A stretch of 64,000 nt of DNA from DASSJT01 sp035691065. Its GTDB lineage: Bacteria; Actinomycetota; Actinomycetes; Actinomycetales; Dermatophilaceae. The notes under the pieces were generated by a model, which searched no databases, had not been told where the DNA came from, and was given only the letters and a program-made list of their open reading frames with translations. Below, in pieces: positions 1 through 8,785 of the stretch (its first letter is position 1; every line of letters starts with the position of its first letter). The translations under genes and the position numbers were made by a program. The stretch is taken from assembly GCA_035691065.1 (NCBI GenBank), contig DASSJT010000203.1, positions 1 to 64,000 on the forward strand, read 5' to 3'.

Positions 1-1237
1 CGACGCCGCTGTGCACCGGCCAGAAGTCACCCAACACGGCGGCGAGGCTGAACCCGACGGACGACCGGCCCTTGGTGCGAACCGGACCGGCCGGCTCCGT
101 CGCGCCGGCTGTCGGGGAACCCGTGGTAGCGGCATACCCGGAAGCCTCCTGACCGGGGGCCACCGGAACCTCGCCGGGCTCCACCAGTCGACCCACCGGC
201 GTGACTGCGGAACCGTGGGCGAAGGCCCAGTCGAACATCGCTGCCGTCGGCCGCCAGCTGCCGTTGGTGCCGTACATCTCGGTGAGGAGGTACGTCTTCC
301 CGCCGCGCTTGACGGCCGAGATCAGGGTCTGGTGCGCGGCGACGGTGTACCCGTTCTTGACCCCGATCGTGCCCGGGTAGTTGTACAGCATCTTGTCGTG
401 GTTGCTGATCATGAAGCTGCCGCGTTTGCCACCGGCCTTCTTGGCGCCCGGGAACGCGACCTGCTTGCGGACGGCATACGCCCGGAACTCGGGCAGCTGC
501 ATGGCGGCGCGCCCGAGGAGCGCCAGGTCATAGGGACTCGACAGTTGCCCACGTGCGTCGAGCCCGGCCGGGTCGCGGGCCGTGGTGTCGTGCGCTCCCA
601 GCCATGCCGCCTGGGCGTTCATCTCCTCCAGAGTGGCGGGAACCCCGCCGCTGATGCGCGCGAGGGCGTAGGCGGCGTCGTTCGCCGAGGACATGATCAG
701 CGCGTTGAACAGGTCCCGCCCGGTGTAGGTCAGCCCCGGCACCATCCCGACGCGTGTGCCGTCCGCCCTGGCGTCGGCGTCAGTGGCCTTGTAGGCCTTG
801 GTCGCGTCGACCTTGGGCAGCGTCACCAGCGCGGTCAGCGTCTTGAGGGTGCTCGCGGGCAGGAGCAGGGCGTGCGGCGCCTGGGCGGCCAGCACGTCGC
901 CCGTGTCCATGTCGGCAAGGAGCCAGGCCACGCAGGGGAGCCTGGGCGGTGCGGGCACCGTCGGCGGCCGGTCGACGACGAGCCCCATGGTCGCCAGCTG
1001 AGGGCCGCCCACGCTCAGCGCGGGGTCGAGGCTGCGGGTCGGCTTGGGCAGCTTGCTGTCGGTGCGCGTGACCACGCTCAGCGTCGTCGGCAGCGGTGTC
1101 GTCGGCGGCGGGGTCGTGGCCGCCTCGGCCGACACACCGCCGGCCAGGACGCCGCCGGCGGTCAGCAGGCCGGCCGCGACAAGGCTCAGGCCCCGGAGGC
1201 CGTATGCCGTCCGGCCGGGCTGGGTGCGTGCGGTCAC
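1..1237 (-). CDS. D-alanyl-D-alanine carboxypeptidase (peptidase S11), 3' end cut by window edge
   Basis: A penicillin-binding DD-carboxypeptidase that trims the terminal D-Ala of peptidoglycan stem peptides outside the membrane. It starts with GTG at 1237, followed by a signal peptide (arginines, then a hydrophobic stretch ending near GVSAEA) and a proline/threonine-rich linker. The serine-enzyme motifs are in order: SxxK as PASTLKTL, SxN as MSSANDAAY, and the third motif as GVKNGYT, so KNG replaces the textbook KTG. About 412 residues are visible. Near the left edge the chain becomes hydrophobic (VGFSLAAVLGDFW), possibly the start of a C-terminal anchor. It lies 26 bp downstream of sdhB on the same strand. 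The family call is firm; which paralogue it is cannot be told. Confidence 0.9.
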   Translation of the reverse strand, partial: MTARTQPGRTAYGLRGLSLVAAGLLTAGGVLAGGVSAEAATTPPPTTPLPTTLSVVTRTDSKLPKPTRSLDPALSVGGPQLATMGLVVDRPPTVPAPPRLPCVAWLLADMDTGDVLAAQAPHALLLPASTLKTLTALVTLPKVDATKAYKATDADARADGTRVGMVPGLTYTGRDLFNALIMSSANDAAYALARISGGVPATLEEMNAQAAWLGAHDTTARDPAGLDARGQLSSPYDLALLGRAAMQLPEFRAYAVRKQVAFPGAKKAGGKRGSFMISNHDKMLYNYPGTIGVKNGYTVAAHQTLISAVKRGGKTYLLTEMYGTNGSWRPTAAMFDWAFAHGSAVTPVGRLVEPGEVPVAPGQEASGYAATTGSPTAGATEPAGPVRTKGRSSVGFSLAAVLGDFWPVHSGV

Positions 1238-1263
1238 GTCGGCGTTGCCTTGCGGTCGAGAGG

Positions 1264-2028
1264 TCAGACCTTGTGGGTGAGCAGCGCGCGCTTGACCTCG
1301 TGGATGGCCTTGGTGACCTCGATCCCACGGGGGCAGGCGTCGGTGCAGTTGAAGGTCGTGCGGCAGCGCCAGACGCCTTCCTTGTCGTTGAGGATCTCCA
1401 GCCGCTGGGCACCGCCCTCGTCGCGGCTGTCGAAGATGAAGCGGTGTGCGTTGACGATCGCCGCCGGCCCGAAGTACTGTCCGTCGTTCCAGAAGACGGG
1501 GCAGCTCGTCGTGCAGGCAGCGCACAGGATGCACTTCGTGGTGTCGTCGAAGCGCTCGCGGTCGACCTGGCTCTGGATGCGCTCGCGAGTGGGCTCGTTG
1601 CCGGTGGTGATCAGGAAGGGCATCACCTCGCGATAGGCGTCGAAGAAGGGCTCCATGTCGACGATGAGGTCCTTCTCGACCGGCAGGCCCTTGATCGGCT
1701 CCACGATGATCGGCTTGTCCGGGTTGACGTCTTTGATGAGGGTCTTGCAGGCCAGCCGGTTGCGGCCGTTGATGCGCATGGCATCGGACCCGCAGATCCC
1801 GTGGGCGCACGAGCGGCGGAACGACAGCGAGCCGTCCCGCTCCCACTTGATGTGGTGCAGTGCGTCGAGGACCCGGTCGGTGGCGTGGGCCGTAACCTGG
1901 TAGCTCTCCCAGTGGGCGGCCGCGTCGGTCTCCGGGTTGAAGCGCAGGATCTTGAGGGTGACCGCGAACTTCGGGACCTCGCCTGCAGGCCCTCCAGCGG
2001 TGCCGGCCTTCTCTGCGGTGGCAGTCAT
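1264..2028 (-). CDS. sdhB: Succinate dehydrogenase iron-sulfur subunit
   Basis: The iron-sulfur electron-transfer subunit of complex II, passing electrons from SdhA FAD to the membrane subunits. It is 254 residues starting MTATAEKAGTAGG. A plant-type ferredoxin domain comes first (RRSCAHGICGSDAM, a 2Fe-2S ligand loop), then a helical ferredoxin domain with CILCAACTTSCPVFW and CTDACPRGIEV supplying 4Fe-4S and 3Fe-4S ligands. The ATG at 2028 shares its A with the sdhA stop (TGATG), so translation is coupled. A longer reading upstream would run into sdhA out of frame and is not real. Last gene of sdhCDAB. Confidence 0.97.
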   Translation of the reverse strand: MTATAEKAGTAGGPAGEVPKFAVTLKILRFNPETDAAAHWESYQVTAHATDRVLDALHHIKWERDGSLSFRRSCAHGICGSDAMRINGRNRLACKTLIKDVNPDKPIIVEPIKGLPVEKDLIVDMEPFFDAYREVMPFLITTGNEPTRERIQSQVDRERFDDTTKCILCAACTTSCPVFWNDGQYFGPAAIVNAHRFIFDSRDEGGAQRLEILNDKEGVWRCRTTFNCTDACPRGIEVTKAIHEVKRALLTHKV

Positions 2029-3803
2029 CAGTACTTGCGCTCCATCGGCTGGTAGCGGGTCACGGTCACGGGCTTGTAGTCGAGGCGCACCTCGGTCGCG
2101 AAGGTCGAGGCCGCCTCGGCCGCGGCGTCGACCGGTGCCCGGTAGGCCATGGTGTGGCGCATGAAGTTGACATCGTCGCGCGAGGTGTAGTCCTCGCGGA
2201 AGTGGCCGCCCCGCGACTCCTTGCGGGCCAGCGCCCCCAGGGTGATGACCTCGGCGAGCTCGATAAGGAAGCCGAGCTCGACCGCCTCGAGCAGGTCGGT
2301 GTTGTAGCGGCGGCCCTTGTCCTGGACCACGACCTTCCCGTAGCGCTCCTTGAGCTCCTCGATGACGCCGAGCGCCTCCTTCATGGACGCCTCGGTGCGG
2401 AAGACCTGCACGTTGCGGTCCATCGTGTCCTGGAGGGCCTTGCGCAGGTCGGCGACCCGCTCGCCGCTGCTGCGCCCGCGGATGCCCTCGATGAGCTGGA
2501 CGGTGAACGCCTCGGGGGCGGGCGGCAGGTCGACGAAGTCGCTGAAGGCGGCATACTCCGCGGCGGCGATCCCGGCCCGGCGCCCGAACACGTTGATGTC
2601 CAGAAGCGAGTTCGTCCCAAGCCGGTTGGCGCCGTGCACGGATACGCACGCCACCTCGCCTGCGGCATACAGCCCGGGGACGATGTCGGTGTTGTCGGCC
2701 AGCACCTGGGCCTCGACGTTGGTCGGGATGCCGCCCATGGCGTAGTGCGCTGTGGGGAAGACGGGCACCGGCTCGGTGTAGGGCTCAACACCGAGGTAGG
2801 TGCGCGCGAACTCGGTGATGTCGGGCAGCTTGGCGTCGATGTGCGCCGGCTCCAGGTGGGTCAGGTCCAGCAGCACGTAGTCCTTGTTCGGGCCGCAACC
2901 GCGTCCCTCGCGTACCTCGTTGGCCATCGCGCGGGCCACCATGTCGCGGGGTGCGAGGTCCTTGATCGTGGGGGCGTAGCGCTCCATGAAGCGCTCGCCC
3001 TCGCTGTTGCGCAGGATGCCGCCCTCGCCGCGCGCGGCCTCGGACAGCAGGATGCCCAGACCGGCGAGGCCAGTGGGGTGGAACTGGAAGAACTCCATGT
3101 CCTCCAGGGGCAGGCCGCGGCGGAATGCCACGCCCATGCCGTCGCCGGTGAGGGTGTGCGCGTTGGACGTGGTCTTGAAGACCTTGCCGGTGCCCCCGGT
3201 GGCGAACACGACGGCCTTGGCCTGGAACACGTGGAGCTCGCCGGTCGCCAGCTCGTAGGCGACGACGCCGGCGGTCTGCTGGTGGCCGTCGACCTCGCGC
3301 AGCAGCAGGTCGAGGACGTAGAACTCGTTGTAGAACTCCACACCCTGCTTGACGCAGTTCTGGTACAGCGTCTGCAGGATCATGTGGCCGGTCCGGTCGG
3401 CCGCGAAGCAGGAGCGGCGAACGGCCGCCTCGCCGTGGTTGCGGGTGTGGCCCCCGAACCGGCGCTGGTCGATCCGTCCTTCAGGGGTGCGGTTGAACGG
3501 GAGGCCCATCTTCTCCAGGTCGATGACGGCGTCGATGGCCTCGCGGCACATAATCTCCGCGGCGTCCTGGTCGACCAGGTAGTCACCGCCCTTCACGGTG
3601 TCGAAGGTGTGCCACTCCCAGTTGTCCTCCTCCACGTTGGCCAGCGCAGCGCACATGCCGCCCTGGGCCGCGCCGGTGTGGGACCGCGTGGGGTAGAGCT
3701 TGGTCAGAACCGCGGTGCGCACCCGCTTCGAGGACTCGAGGGCTGCGCGCATGCCGGCGCCTCCAGCCCCGACGATGACGACGTCGTACCTGTGGGTCTG
3801 CAT
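2028..3803 (-). CDS. sdhA: Succinate dehydrogenase flavoprotein subunit
   Basis: The catalytic FAD subunit of succinate:quinone oxidoreductase, oxidising succinate to fumarate at the inner face of the membrane. It is 591 residues, normal for the family. The N-terminal Rossmann motif is DVVIVGAGGAGMRAA; RSHTGAAQGGMCAAL carries the region of the covalent FAD histidine; HPTGL and the GGIPTN region form the active site. It starts at an ATG 10 bp after the sdhD stop, with AAGGA overlapping that stop as ribosome-binding site. Third gene of sdhCDAB. Confidence 0.98.
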   Translation of the reverse strand: MQTHRYDVVIVGAGGAGMRAALESSKRVRTAVLTKLYPTRSHTGAAQGGMCAALANVEEDNWEWHTFDTVKGGDYLVDQDAAEIMCREAIDAVIDLEKMGLPFNRTPEGRIDQRRFGGHTRNHGEAAVRRSCFAADRTGHMILQTLYQNCVKQGVEFYNEFYVLDLLLREVDGHQQTAGVVAYELATGELHVFQAKAVVFATGGTGKVFKTTSNAHTLTGDGMGVAFRRGLPLEDMEFFQFHPTGLAGLGILLSEAARGEGGILRNSEGERFMERYAPTIKDLAPRDMVARAMANEVREGRGCGPNKDYVLLDLTHLEPAHIDAKLPDITEFARTYLGVEPYTEPVPVFPTAHYAMGGIPTNVEAQVLADNTDIVPGLYAAGEVACVSVHGANRLGTNSLLDINVFGRRAGIAAAEYAAFSDFVDLPPAPEAFTVQLIEGIRGRSSGERVADLRKALQDTMDRNVQVFRTEASMKEALGVIEELKERYGKVVVQDKGRRYNTDLLEAVELGFLIELAEVITLGALARKESRGGHFREDYTSRDDVNFMRHTMAYRAPVDAAAEAASTFATEVRLDYKPVTVTRYQPMERKY

Positions 3804-3813
3804 CAGCTGGTCC

Positions 3814-4269
3814 TTACGTGCACTGCGTCAGGGTCGAGGCGGGGTCGGCGCACGGGTCGAACGTGAAGATGACCAGTGTGCCGAGGACCAGGACCAGCAG
3901 GGCGCTCGCGAACAGCAGGCCCTTGAGCACCAGGCGGGTCGAGTCCTTCTCTGAGTAGTCGTTGATGATCGTGCGGACGCCGTTCACCCCGTGCAGCTCC
4001 GCGAGCCAGAGCATCAGCAGGTCCCAGGTCTGCCAGAACGGGCTGGACCACTTGCCCGCCACGAATGCGAAGTCGATCGCGTGGATCCCCTCGCCCAGCA
4101 TCAGGTTGACGAAGAGGTGGCCGAACACGAGAAACAGCAACAGCACGCCCGAGCCGCGCATGAAGACCCACGACCAGAGCTCGAAGTTGCCCCGGCTCCG
4201 GGCCCGCCGCCGGTAGGGCGACCGCGGGGTGGGAGCGACGGCCGGCTCGCCGGTAGCGGTAGCGCTCAT
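3814..4269 (-). CDS. sdhD: Succinate dehydrogenase membrane anchor subunit
   Basis: The second hydrophobic anchor of complex II, helping hold heme b and the quinone site. It is 151 residues starting MSATATGEPAV, with an arginine-rich cytoplasmic N-terminus and three predicted membrane helices (around SGVLLLFLVFGHLFVNLML, the WDLLMLWLAELHG stretch, and LLFASALLVLVLGTLVIFT). The histidine in LFVNLM...GH and the one in ELHGVNG are candidate heme ligands. I chose the ATG at 4269 because it follows an AAGGGCCC ribosome-binding site 10 bp after sdhC; the longer upstream reading overlaps sdhC in another frame. Confidence 0.92.
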   Translation of the reverse strand: MSATATGEPAVAPTPRSPYRRRARSRGNFELWSWVFMRGSGVLLLFLVFGHLFVNLMLGEGIHAIDFAFVAGKWSSPFWQTWDLLMLWLAELHGVNGVRTIINDYSEKDSTRLVLKGLLFASALLVLVLGTLVIFTFDPCADPASTLTQCT

Positions 4270-4279
4270 CAGGGCCCTT

Positions 4280-4657
4280 TCAGTGCGAGAAGACGTTGCC
4301 GAGGTGGCGCACGGCGAACGGGGCGAACAGCACGACGAACCCCACGAGCACGGCCCAGAACATCTGCCGCTGCAGCCGCGGGCCCTTGGACCAGAAGTCC
4401 ACGGCGATGACGCGCAGGCCGTTGAGCGCGTGGAAGATGACTGCTGCCACCAGCCCGGTCTCGCCGAGACCGACAACGGGGTTCTTGTACGTGCCCATCA
4501 CGGTGTTGTAAGCATCGGGGGAGACGCGGACTAGGGCCGTGTCGAGCACATGGGCGAAGAGGAACAGGAAGATCAGCACTCCGCTGATGCGGTGGGCGAC
4601 CCAGGACCACATTCCCTCGCGGCCGCGGTACAGCGTGCCGGCTGGCGACTCGGGCAC
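4280..4657 (-). CDS. sdhC: Succinate dehydrogenase cytochrome b556 subunit
   Basis: The first membrane anchor subunit of complex II. It is 125 residues with three predicted helices; WSWVAHRISGVLIFLFLFAH is the SdhC signature, with the histidine after SWVA and the later LFAHVLD. The GTG start at 4657 has a good ribosome-binding site (GAAAGGGAC) just upstream. It is the promoter-proximal gene of sdhCDAB; the promoter should lie in the 247 bp divergent gap shared with manC, but I could not pick out clear -35 and -10 boxes. Confidence 0.93.
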   Translation of the reverse strand: MPESPAGTLYRGREGMWSWVAHRISGVLIFLFLFAHVLDTALVRVSPDAYNTVMGTYKNPVVGLGETGLVAAVIFHALNGLRVIAVDFWSKGPRLQRQMFWAVLVGFVVLFAPFAVRHLGNVFSH

Positions 4658-4904
4658 GACGCGTCCCTTTCACTGTCTCGGTGTCCGGACGGGCCGCCCG
4701 GACACCGGCTCAGGGCGGGATGAGAGCCATCGGCGACGGCGGGGGCGTCCGCATGTCGGCCCCACTCTAGTGACCGTCCGCCGGCTGGCCGACCCGGGCG
4801 AGGCCGCTGTGAGAAAGTCGACAGGCTGGGCGGCAGGCGCGGCCGCAGGTCGTCACCGAGACCGAGATGGGTTGCGGGGCGGCGATGCCCTACCGTTCGT
4901 CAGC

Positions 4905-5999
4905 ATGGCCCCTCCTCCCATCGGCGCGACCGACCGGCTCTGGGCTGTCATTCCCGCAGGCGGCGCGGGCACGCGGCTGTGGCCGCTCTCCCGAGCGGCG
5001 TCGCCGAAGTTCCTGCAGGACCTCACGGGCACCGGCGAGTCGCTGCTCCAGGCAACCGTCGGGCGGCTGGAGCTGCTGGTCGGGTCTCGGGTGATGGTGG
5101 TGACCGGGGCGGCTCACGAGGATGCGGTTCGCGAGCAGCTGCCCGGGCTCCCAGCTGACCAGGTGGTCGCCGAGCCCTCGCCCCGCGACTCGATGGCCGC
5201 GATCGGCCTCACCGCCGCGCTGTTGGAGCAAGCAGACCCCGAGGCGATCATCGGCTCGTTCGCCGCCGACCACGTCATCACCGACCCGGGGGACTTCCGG
5301 GAGTGCGTCCGCGAGGCCGCGGATGTGGCGGCCACCGGCCTGCTCGTCACGATCGGCATCGAGCCCACCCACCCGGCGACCGGCTTCGGCTACATCCGGA
5401 TGGGGGAGCCGATCGAGGGATTTCCGACCGCCCGTTCAGTGCGGGAGTTCGTCGAGAAACCCGACTCCGAGCGAGCTGCTGCCTACCTGGCCACGGGTGA
5501 GTTCCGCTGGAACGCCGGCATGTTCGTCGTGCGGGCCGCCACGCTCCTCGACCTGCTTGCCCGGTGGCATCCCGCGCTCGCGGCAGGCCTGCGCGAGATC
5601 GCCAGTGAGCCGTCCCGACTGGCCGAGGTCTGGCCCACGCTAGAGAAGATCGCCATCGACCACGCCGTGGCCGAGCCGGCATCCGAAGCCGGGCAGGTGG
5701 CGGTCGTCCCGGGACCTTTTGGCTGGGACGACGTCGGCGACTTCGCCTCGCTCGGCGGGCTGCTGCCTCAGCGGGACGGGGCACCCACGGTGCTGGGCGA
5801 CCCCAGTCTTGTGGTCGCGCAGGACTCGACCGGCCTGGTGGTCGCGGGATCTGGTCGCACGGTGGCTCTGGTCGGCGTCCACGACGTGGTCGTGGTCGAC
5901 ACCGGCGACGCCGTGCTGGTGACCACGCGAGGCCGCGCCCAGGACGTCAAGAAGGTGGTCGACACCCTCAGGGTCGCCGGCCGCACGGACCTGCTCTGA
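4905..5999 (+). CDS. manC: Mannose-1-phosphate guanylyltransferase
   Basis: Makes GDP-mannose from mannose-1-phosphate and GTP for mannosylated lipids, glycans and glycoproteins; cytosolic. It is 364 residues, the length of the single-domain actinobacterial enzymes without a C-terminal isomerase. The nucleotide loop is PAGGAGTRLWPLSR at residues 14-27, the FVEKP motif and the sugar-binding FRWNAGMFVVRA are present, and a short left-handed beta-helix-like tail ends the chain. Starting at ATG 4905 puts the catalytic loop where the family has it; earlier in-frame starts add unrelated sequence. It is divergent from sdhC. Confidence 0.93.
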   Translation: MAPPPIGATDRLWAVIPAGGAGTRLWPLSRAASPKFLQDLTGTGESLLQATVGRLELLVGSRVMVVTGAAHEDAVREQLPGLPADQVVAEPSPRDSMAAIGLTAALLEQADPEAIIGSFAADHVITDPGDFRECVREAADVAATGLLVTIGIEPTHPATGFGYIRMGEPIEGFPTARSVREFVEKPDSERAAAYLATGEFRWNAGMFVVRAATLLDLLARWHPALAAGLREIASEPSRLAEVWPTLEKIAIDHAVAEPASEAGQVAVVPGPFGWDDVGDFASLGGLLPQRDGAPTVLGDPSLVVAQDSTGLVVAGSGRTVALVGVHDVVVVDTGDAVLVTTRGRAQDVKKVVDTLRVAGRTDLL

Positions 6000-6036
6000 G
6001 GTGCTGCTGCTCCAACCTCCGCCAGCAAAGGTCTCC

Positions 6037-6083
6037 TGACGGGTGGACTGGTAGTGGACTGGTAGCCGTCGGTCCACCCGTCA
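6037..6083. terminator. Bidirectional hairpin between convergent genes
   Basis: TGACGGGTGGAC at 6037-6048 pairs perfectly with GTCCACCCGTCA at 6072-6083 (12 bp stem, 23-nt loop holding a repeated GTGGACTGGTA). An outer pair, CTGCTCCA at 6007 and TGGAGCAG at 6094, extends the fold. It sits exactly between the ends of manC and the ABC permease gene. There is no T tract, as is usual in high-GC actinobacteria. Confidence 0.6.
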
Positions 6084-6103
6084 CGACGTGTGCTGGAGCA
6101 GGG

Positions 6104-7693
6104 TCAGGCCGTCAGGTTGCGACGGCGGAAGGCCGCGAACCCGACGGCACCCACCACCACGGCGAGCACGGTGAGCGTGACCAGCCCAGCGGCGTTGGCG
6201 TCGCCGCCGGGCAGGCTGCCCAGGTGGTCGAACGGCGAGGCGCCGAGCGCCCAGCCCGGCAGCTTGAGCAGTGCCCCGAACTCGCCCAGCAGCACGAACA
6301 GCGCTAGCAGGCCCCACGCTCCCGCAGCCAGATGGGGGACCAGCCCGAACAGCAGGATGGTCAGGGCTACGCAGACCAGGACGGCGGGTGCCGTCGCCAG
6401 GGCCGCCGGCAGCAGGTCGGCGACACCGGTGTCGGTCACCGCCCCTGCCGACAGGCCGGCGCACACCCCCACTACGACGAGCAGCCACAGCGACCCGAGC
6501 ACCGCGACGACAACGTGGCTGGCGAGCCAGCGCCAGCGGCTCACGTTGGTGGCCAGGACGACCTCCGCCCTGCCGCCCGCCTCCTCGGACCGCAGGCGCA
6601 GCGCTGTGGTGATGCCGTAGGCCGCGGCACCGATCGCCATGAACCGCAGCTCGGCGCCGAAGAAGACGTCGAGGAGGGACCCCTGCCCGCCGCTCATCTT
6701 GCGGAACATCGACTCCACCTCGGGGCTGTTGACGATCTGGTCCACCGACGCCGCGATGCTGCCGACGACGAGGCCCAGCACGGCATACGCCACCGTCCAG
6801 CCAACCAGCGCGCCGCGCTGCAGGCGCCACGCCAGGCCCAGTGGCGAGCCGAGCTGCGCGCTCGCGTGAGCACGGCCTGGCCGGGCCGCCCACATCCCCG
6901 AGCCCAGGTCGCGCTGCTGCAGCAGGGCGTCCGCGATCGCCAGGAGCACGGCAAGGATCGCCACGGCTGGCAGCAGCCAGCCCAGCCGGTTCTCGCCGAA
7001 CGGGCTCACCTGCTCGGCCCAGCCGAGGAAGGACGCGTAGACGAGGTTCTGGCCGGTGCCGGTCGCCGTGTCCGCCGACGCGCGCAGCACGAAGGCCACA
7101 CCCAGCGCGCCCAGGGCGATGGCACCCGCGCCACGCGTGGTCGAGGTGAGCTGGACCGCGACCGCGGTGATGCCTGTCATGACCAGCCCGGCGACCACCT
7201 CGACCGCCCCGAGCGCCAGCGAGCCCTTGGCGTCTACGCCGGTCGGCAGCAGGCTGAGCGCCGACAGCACGCCGGTCGCGAGGACGGCCAGGACGGCCAG
7301 CAGGACGGCCGCCGCGAGGGGTGCACGACGGCCGACCACGCCTCCGCTCACGAGCTCGAACCGGCCCTCCTCTTCCTCGGTGCGGGTGTGTCGGCGCACG
7401 ATGGCGAAGGCGAGAAACGCGCTGAACAGGCTGCCCAGCATGATCGTCTTGAGGACGCCGATGCCCTCGGAGGTCATCGACGGCAGCGGTCCGTACAGGG
7501 CCGTGAGCGAGGGGTTGTCGCCCATGACCTTCGCCCCGGCCGCCGCCTCCTCTGCGTTGGAGTAGAGGTCCAGGGTCGCCGCCATGGAGGCGTAGGCCAT
7601 GGCGGCCATGACCAGGATGCAGGCGGAGACGATCCAGCGGTCCCGCCTCCAGGCGAGGCGCAGGAGCTGTCCCGTGCCGGCGAAGCTGTTCAT
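6104..7693 (-). CDS. ABC exporter permease, antibiotic/polyketide export type
   Basis: Membrane subunit of a two-gene ABC exporter. It is 529 residues with about twelve hydrophobic segments in two halves, starting MNSFAGTGQLLRLAWRRDRWIV. The repeated opening of each half (LRLAWRRDRW and later LGLAWRLQRGALVGW) and the RTEEEEGRFELVSGGVVGR loop are typical of the TetB-like permeases that export polyketide antibiotics such as tetronasin. The substrate here is unknown. Its ATG overlaps the ATPase stop (ATGA), so the two are translationally coupled, and both lie under the divergent GbsR-type regulator. Confidence 0.85.
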   Translation of the reverse strand: MNSFAGTGQLLRLAWRRDRWIVSACILVMAAMAYASMAATLDLYSNAEEAAAGAKVMGDNPSLTALYGPLPSMTSEGIGVLKTIMLGSLFSAFLAFAIVRRHTRTEEEEGRFELVSGGVVGRRAPLAAAVLLAVLAVLATGVLSALSLLPTGVDAKGSLALGAVEVVAGLVMTGITAVAVQLTSTTRGAGAIALGALGVAFVLRASADTATGTGQNLVYASFLGWAEQVSPFGENRLGWLLPAVAILAVLLAIADALLQQRDLGSGMWAARPGRAHASAQLGSPLGLAWRLQRGALVGWTVAYAVLGLVVGSIAASVDQIVNSPEVESMFRKMSGGQGSLLDVFFGAELRFMAIGAAAYGITTALRLRSEEAGGRAEVVLATNVSRWRWLASHVVVAVLGSLWLLVVVGVCAGLSAGAVTDTGVADLLPAALATAPAVLVCVALTILLFGLVPHLAAGAWGLLALFVLLGEFGALLKLPGWALGASPFDHLGSLPGGDANAAGLVTLTVLAVVVGAVGFAAFRRRNLTA

Positions 7694-8616
7694 GCCCGCA
7701 CCTCGTCGCGCACGGCGTCCGCCGAGACGTCGTCGCGGTACTGCGACAGGAAGAGCTCCTCCAGGGTTGGCGGCTGGCAGGTCAGGGCCTCGATGCCGTG
7801 GGCCCCGAGCCGGCCCACGACGTCTCCGACCGCGCTGGTGTCCACGGACAGGACGAGGCGGGCGCGGTCTGCCCGGGCGGTGTGCACCCCGGGCCAGCCG
7901 GCGGCCTCGTCGACGGCAGGTGGCCGCGCGAGCGTCGCCTCGACGCTGGTCCTGGTCAGGTGGCGCAGTTCGGCGAGGCTGCCCGAGTCGACGATGCGGC
8001 CGGACCGCACGATGCTCACGTGGTCGGCCGTGGCCTCGACCTCCGAGAGGATGTGGCTCGAGAGCAGCACCGTGCGGCCCTCGGCCCGGGCCTGCTTGAC
8101 GTACTCCTCGAAGACCTTCTCCATGAGCGGGTCCAGACCCGAGGTCGGCTCGTCGAGGACGAGCAGTGGCACGTCGGAAGCGAGGGCGGCGACCAGCGCG
8201 ACCTTCTGACGGTTCCCCTTGGAGTAGGAACGCCCCTTCTTCGTCGGGTCCAGCTCGAAGGCGTCGAGCAGTACGTCGCGCTTGGCCGTGTCGAGCCCGC
8301 CGCGGAGCCGGCCGAGCAGGTCGATGACCTCACCTCCGGTGAGGTTGGGCCACAGCACGACGTCGCCGGGCACGTAGGCGAGCTGCCGGTGCAGCCGCGT
8401 GGCGTCGCGCCACGGGTCCCCCCCGAGCAGGGTCGCCTCCCCGCCGTCGGCGCGCAGGAGGCCGAGAAGGATGCGGATCGTGGTCGTCTTCCCGGCGCCG
8501 TTGGGTCCGAGGAAGCCGTGGATCTGGCCGGTCGACACCTCGAGGTCGAGACCGTCCAGGGCGAGGGTGGAGCCGAAGGACTTGCGCAAGGCAGTCGTGG
8601 AGAGTGCGGTACTCAT
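7690..8616 (-). CDS. ABC exporter ATP-binding protein
   Basis: ATPase partner of the permease at 6104-7693. Walker A is GPNGAGKTTT at about residues 38-47, the signature motif is atypical (SYSKGNRQKVALV in place of LSGGQ), Walker B is LLVLDEPTSGLD, and the switch histidine is in LLSSHILSE. A C-terminal domain of about 90 residues follows, as in drug-resistance exporters. I placed the start at ATG 8616 (MSTALSTTALRKSFG); an in-frame start 18 bp upstream would add only MCIVER. The gene reads leftward from an AT-rich divergent promoter region carrying an inverted repeat. Confidence 0.9.
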   Translation of the reverse strand: MSTALSTTALRKSFGSTLALDGLDLEVSTGQIHGFLGPNGAGKTTTIRILLGLLRADGGEATLLGGDPWRDATRLHRQLAYVPGDVVLWPNLTGGEVIDLLGRLRGGLDTAKRDVLLDAFELDPTKKGRSYSKGNRQKVALVAALASDVPLLVLDEPTSGLDPLMEKVFEEYVKQARAEGRTVLLSSHILSEVEATADHVSIVRSGRIVDSGSLAELRHLTRTSVEATLARPPAVDEAAGWPGVHTARADRARLVLSVDTSAVGDVVGRLGAHGIEALTCQPPTLEELFLSQYRDDVSADAVRDEVRA

Positions 8617-8636
8617 ACGCTCGACAATACACAAGT

Positions 8637-8659
8637 TTCAGTGAATACTGAATGCAGTA
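8637..8659. promoter_or_regulatory. Overlapping inverted repeats, probable GbsR/MarR operator
   Basis: TTCAGTGAATACTGAA at 8637-8652 has perfect 6-bp arms around GAAT. TACTG at 8646-8650 pairs with CAGTA at 8655-8659 around AATG. The half-sites CAGT, ACTG, CAGT therefore recur every 8 bp. The element lies 21 bp upstream of the exporter ATPase start and within the divergent region serving the GbsR-like gene, in a local AT-rich dip. Binding by that regulator is inferred. Confidence 0.6.
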
Positions 8660-8785
8660 AAGTGAACCTTGAGCGGAAGATGCCCGCCCAGCCTGGTGAC
8701 TCTGGCCGACCCGTGATCCTGACCCTGACCCTGACCCCTGCCGACCGCTGACTTCCTGCTGACCTGCTGACCCGGAGGTGGCCCA

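Noticed and set aside
2154..3866. A 570-codon plus-strand frame opposite sdhA
   Set aside because: Antisense shadow of a certain gene.
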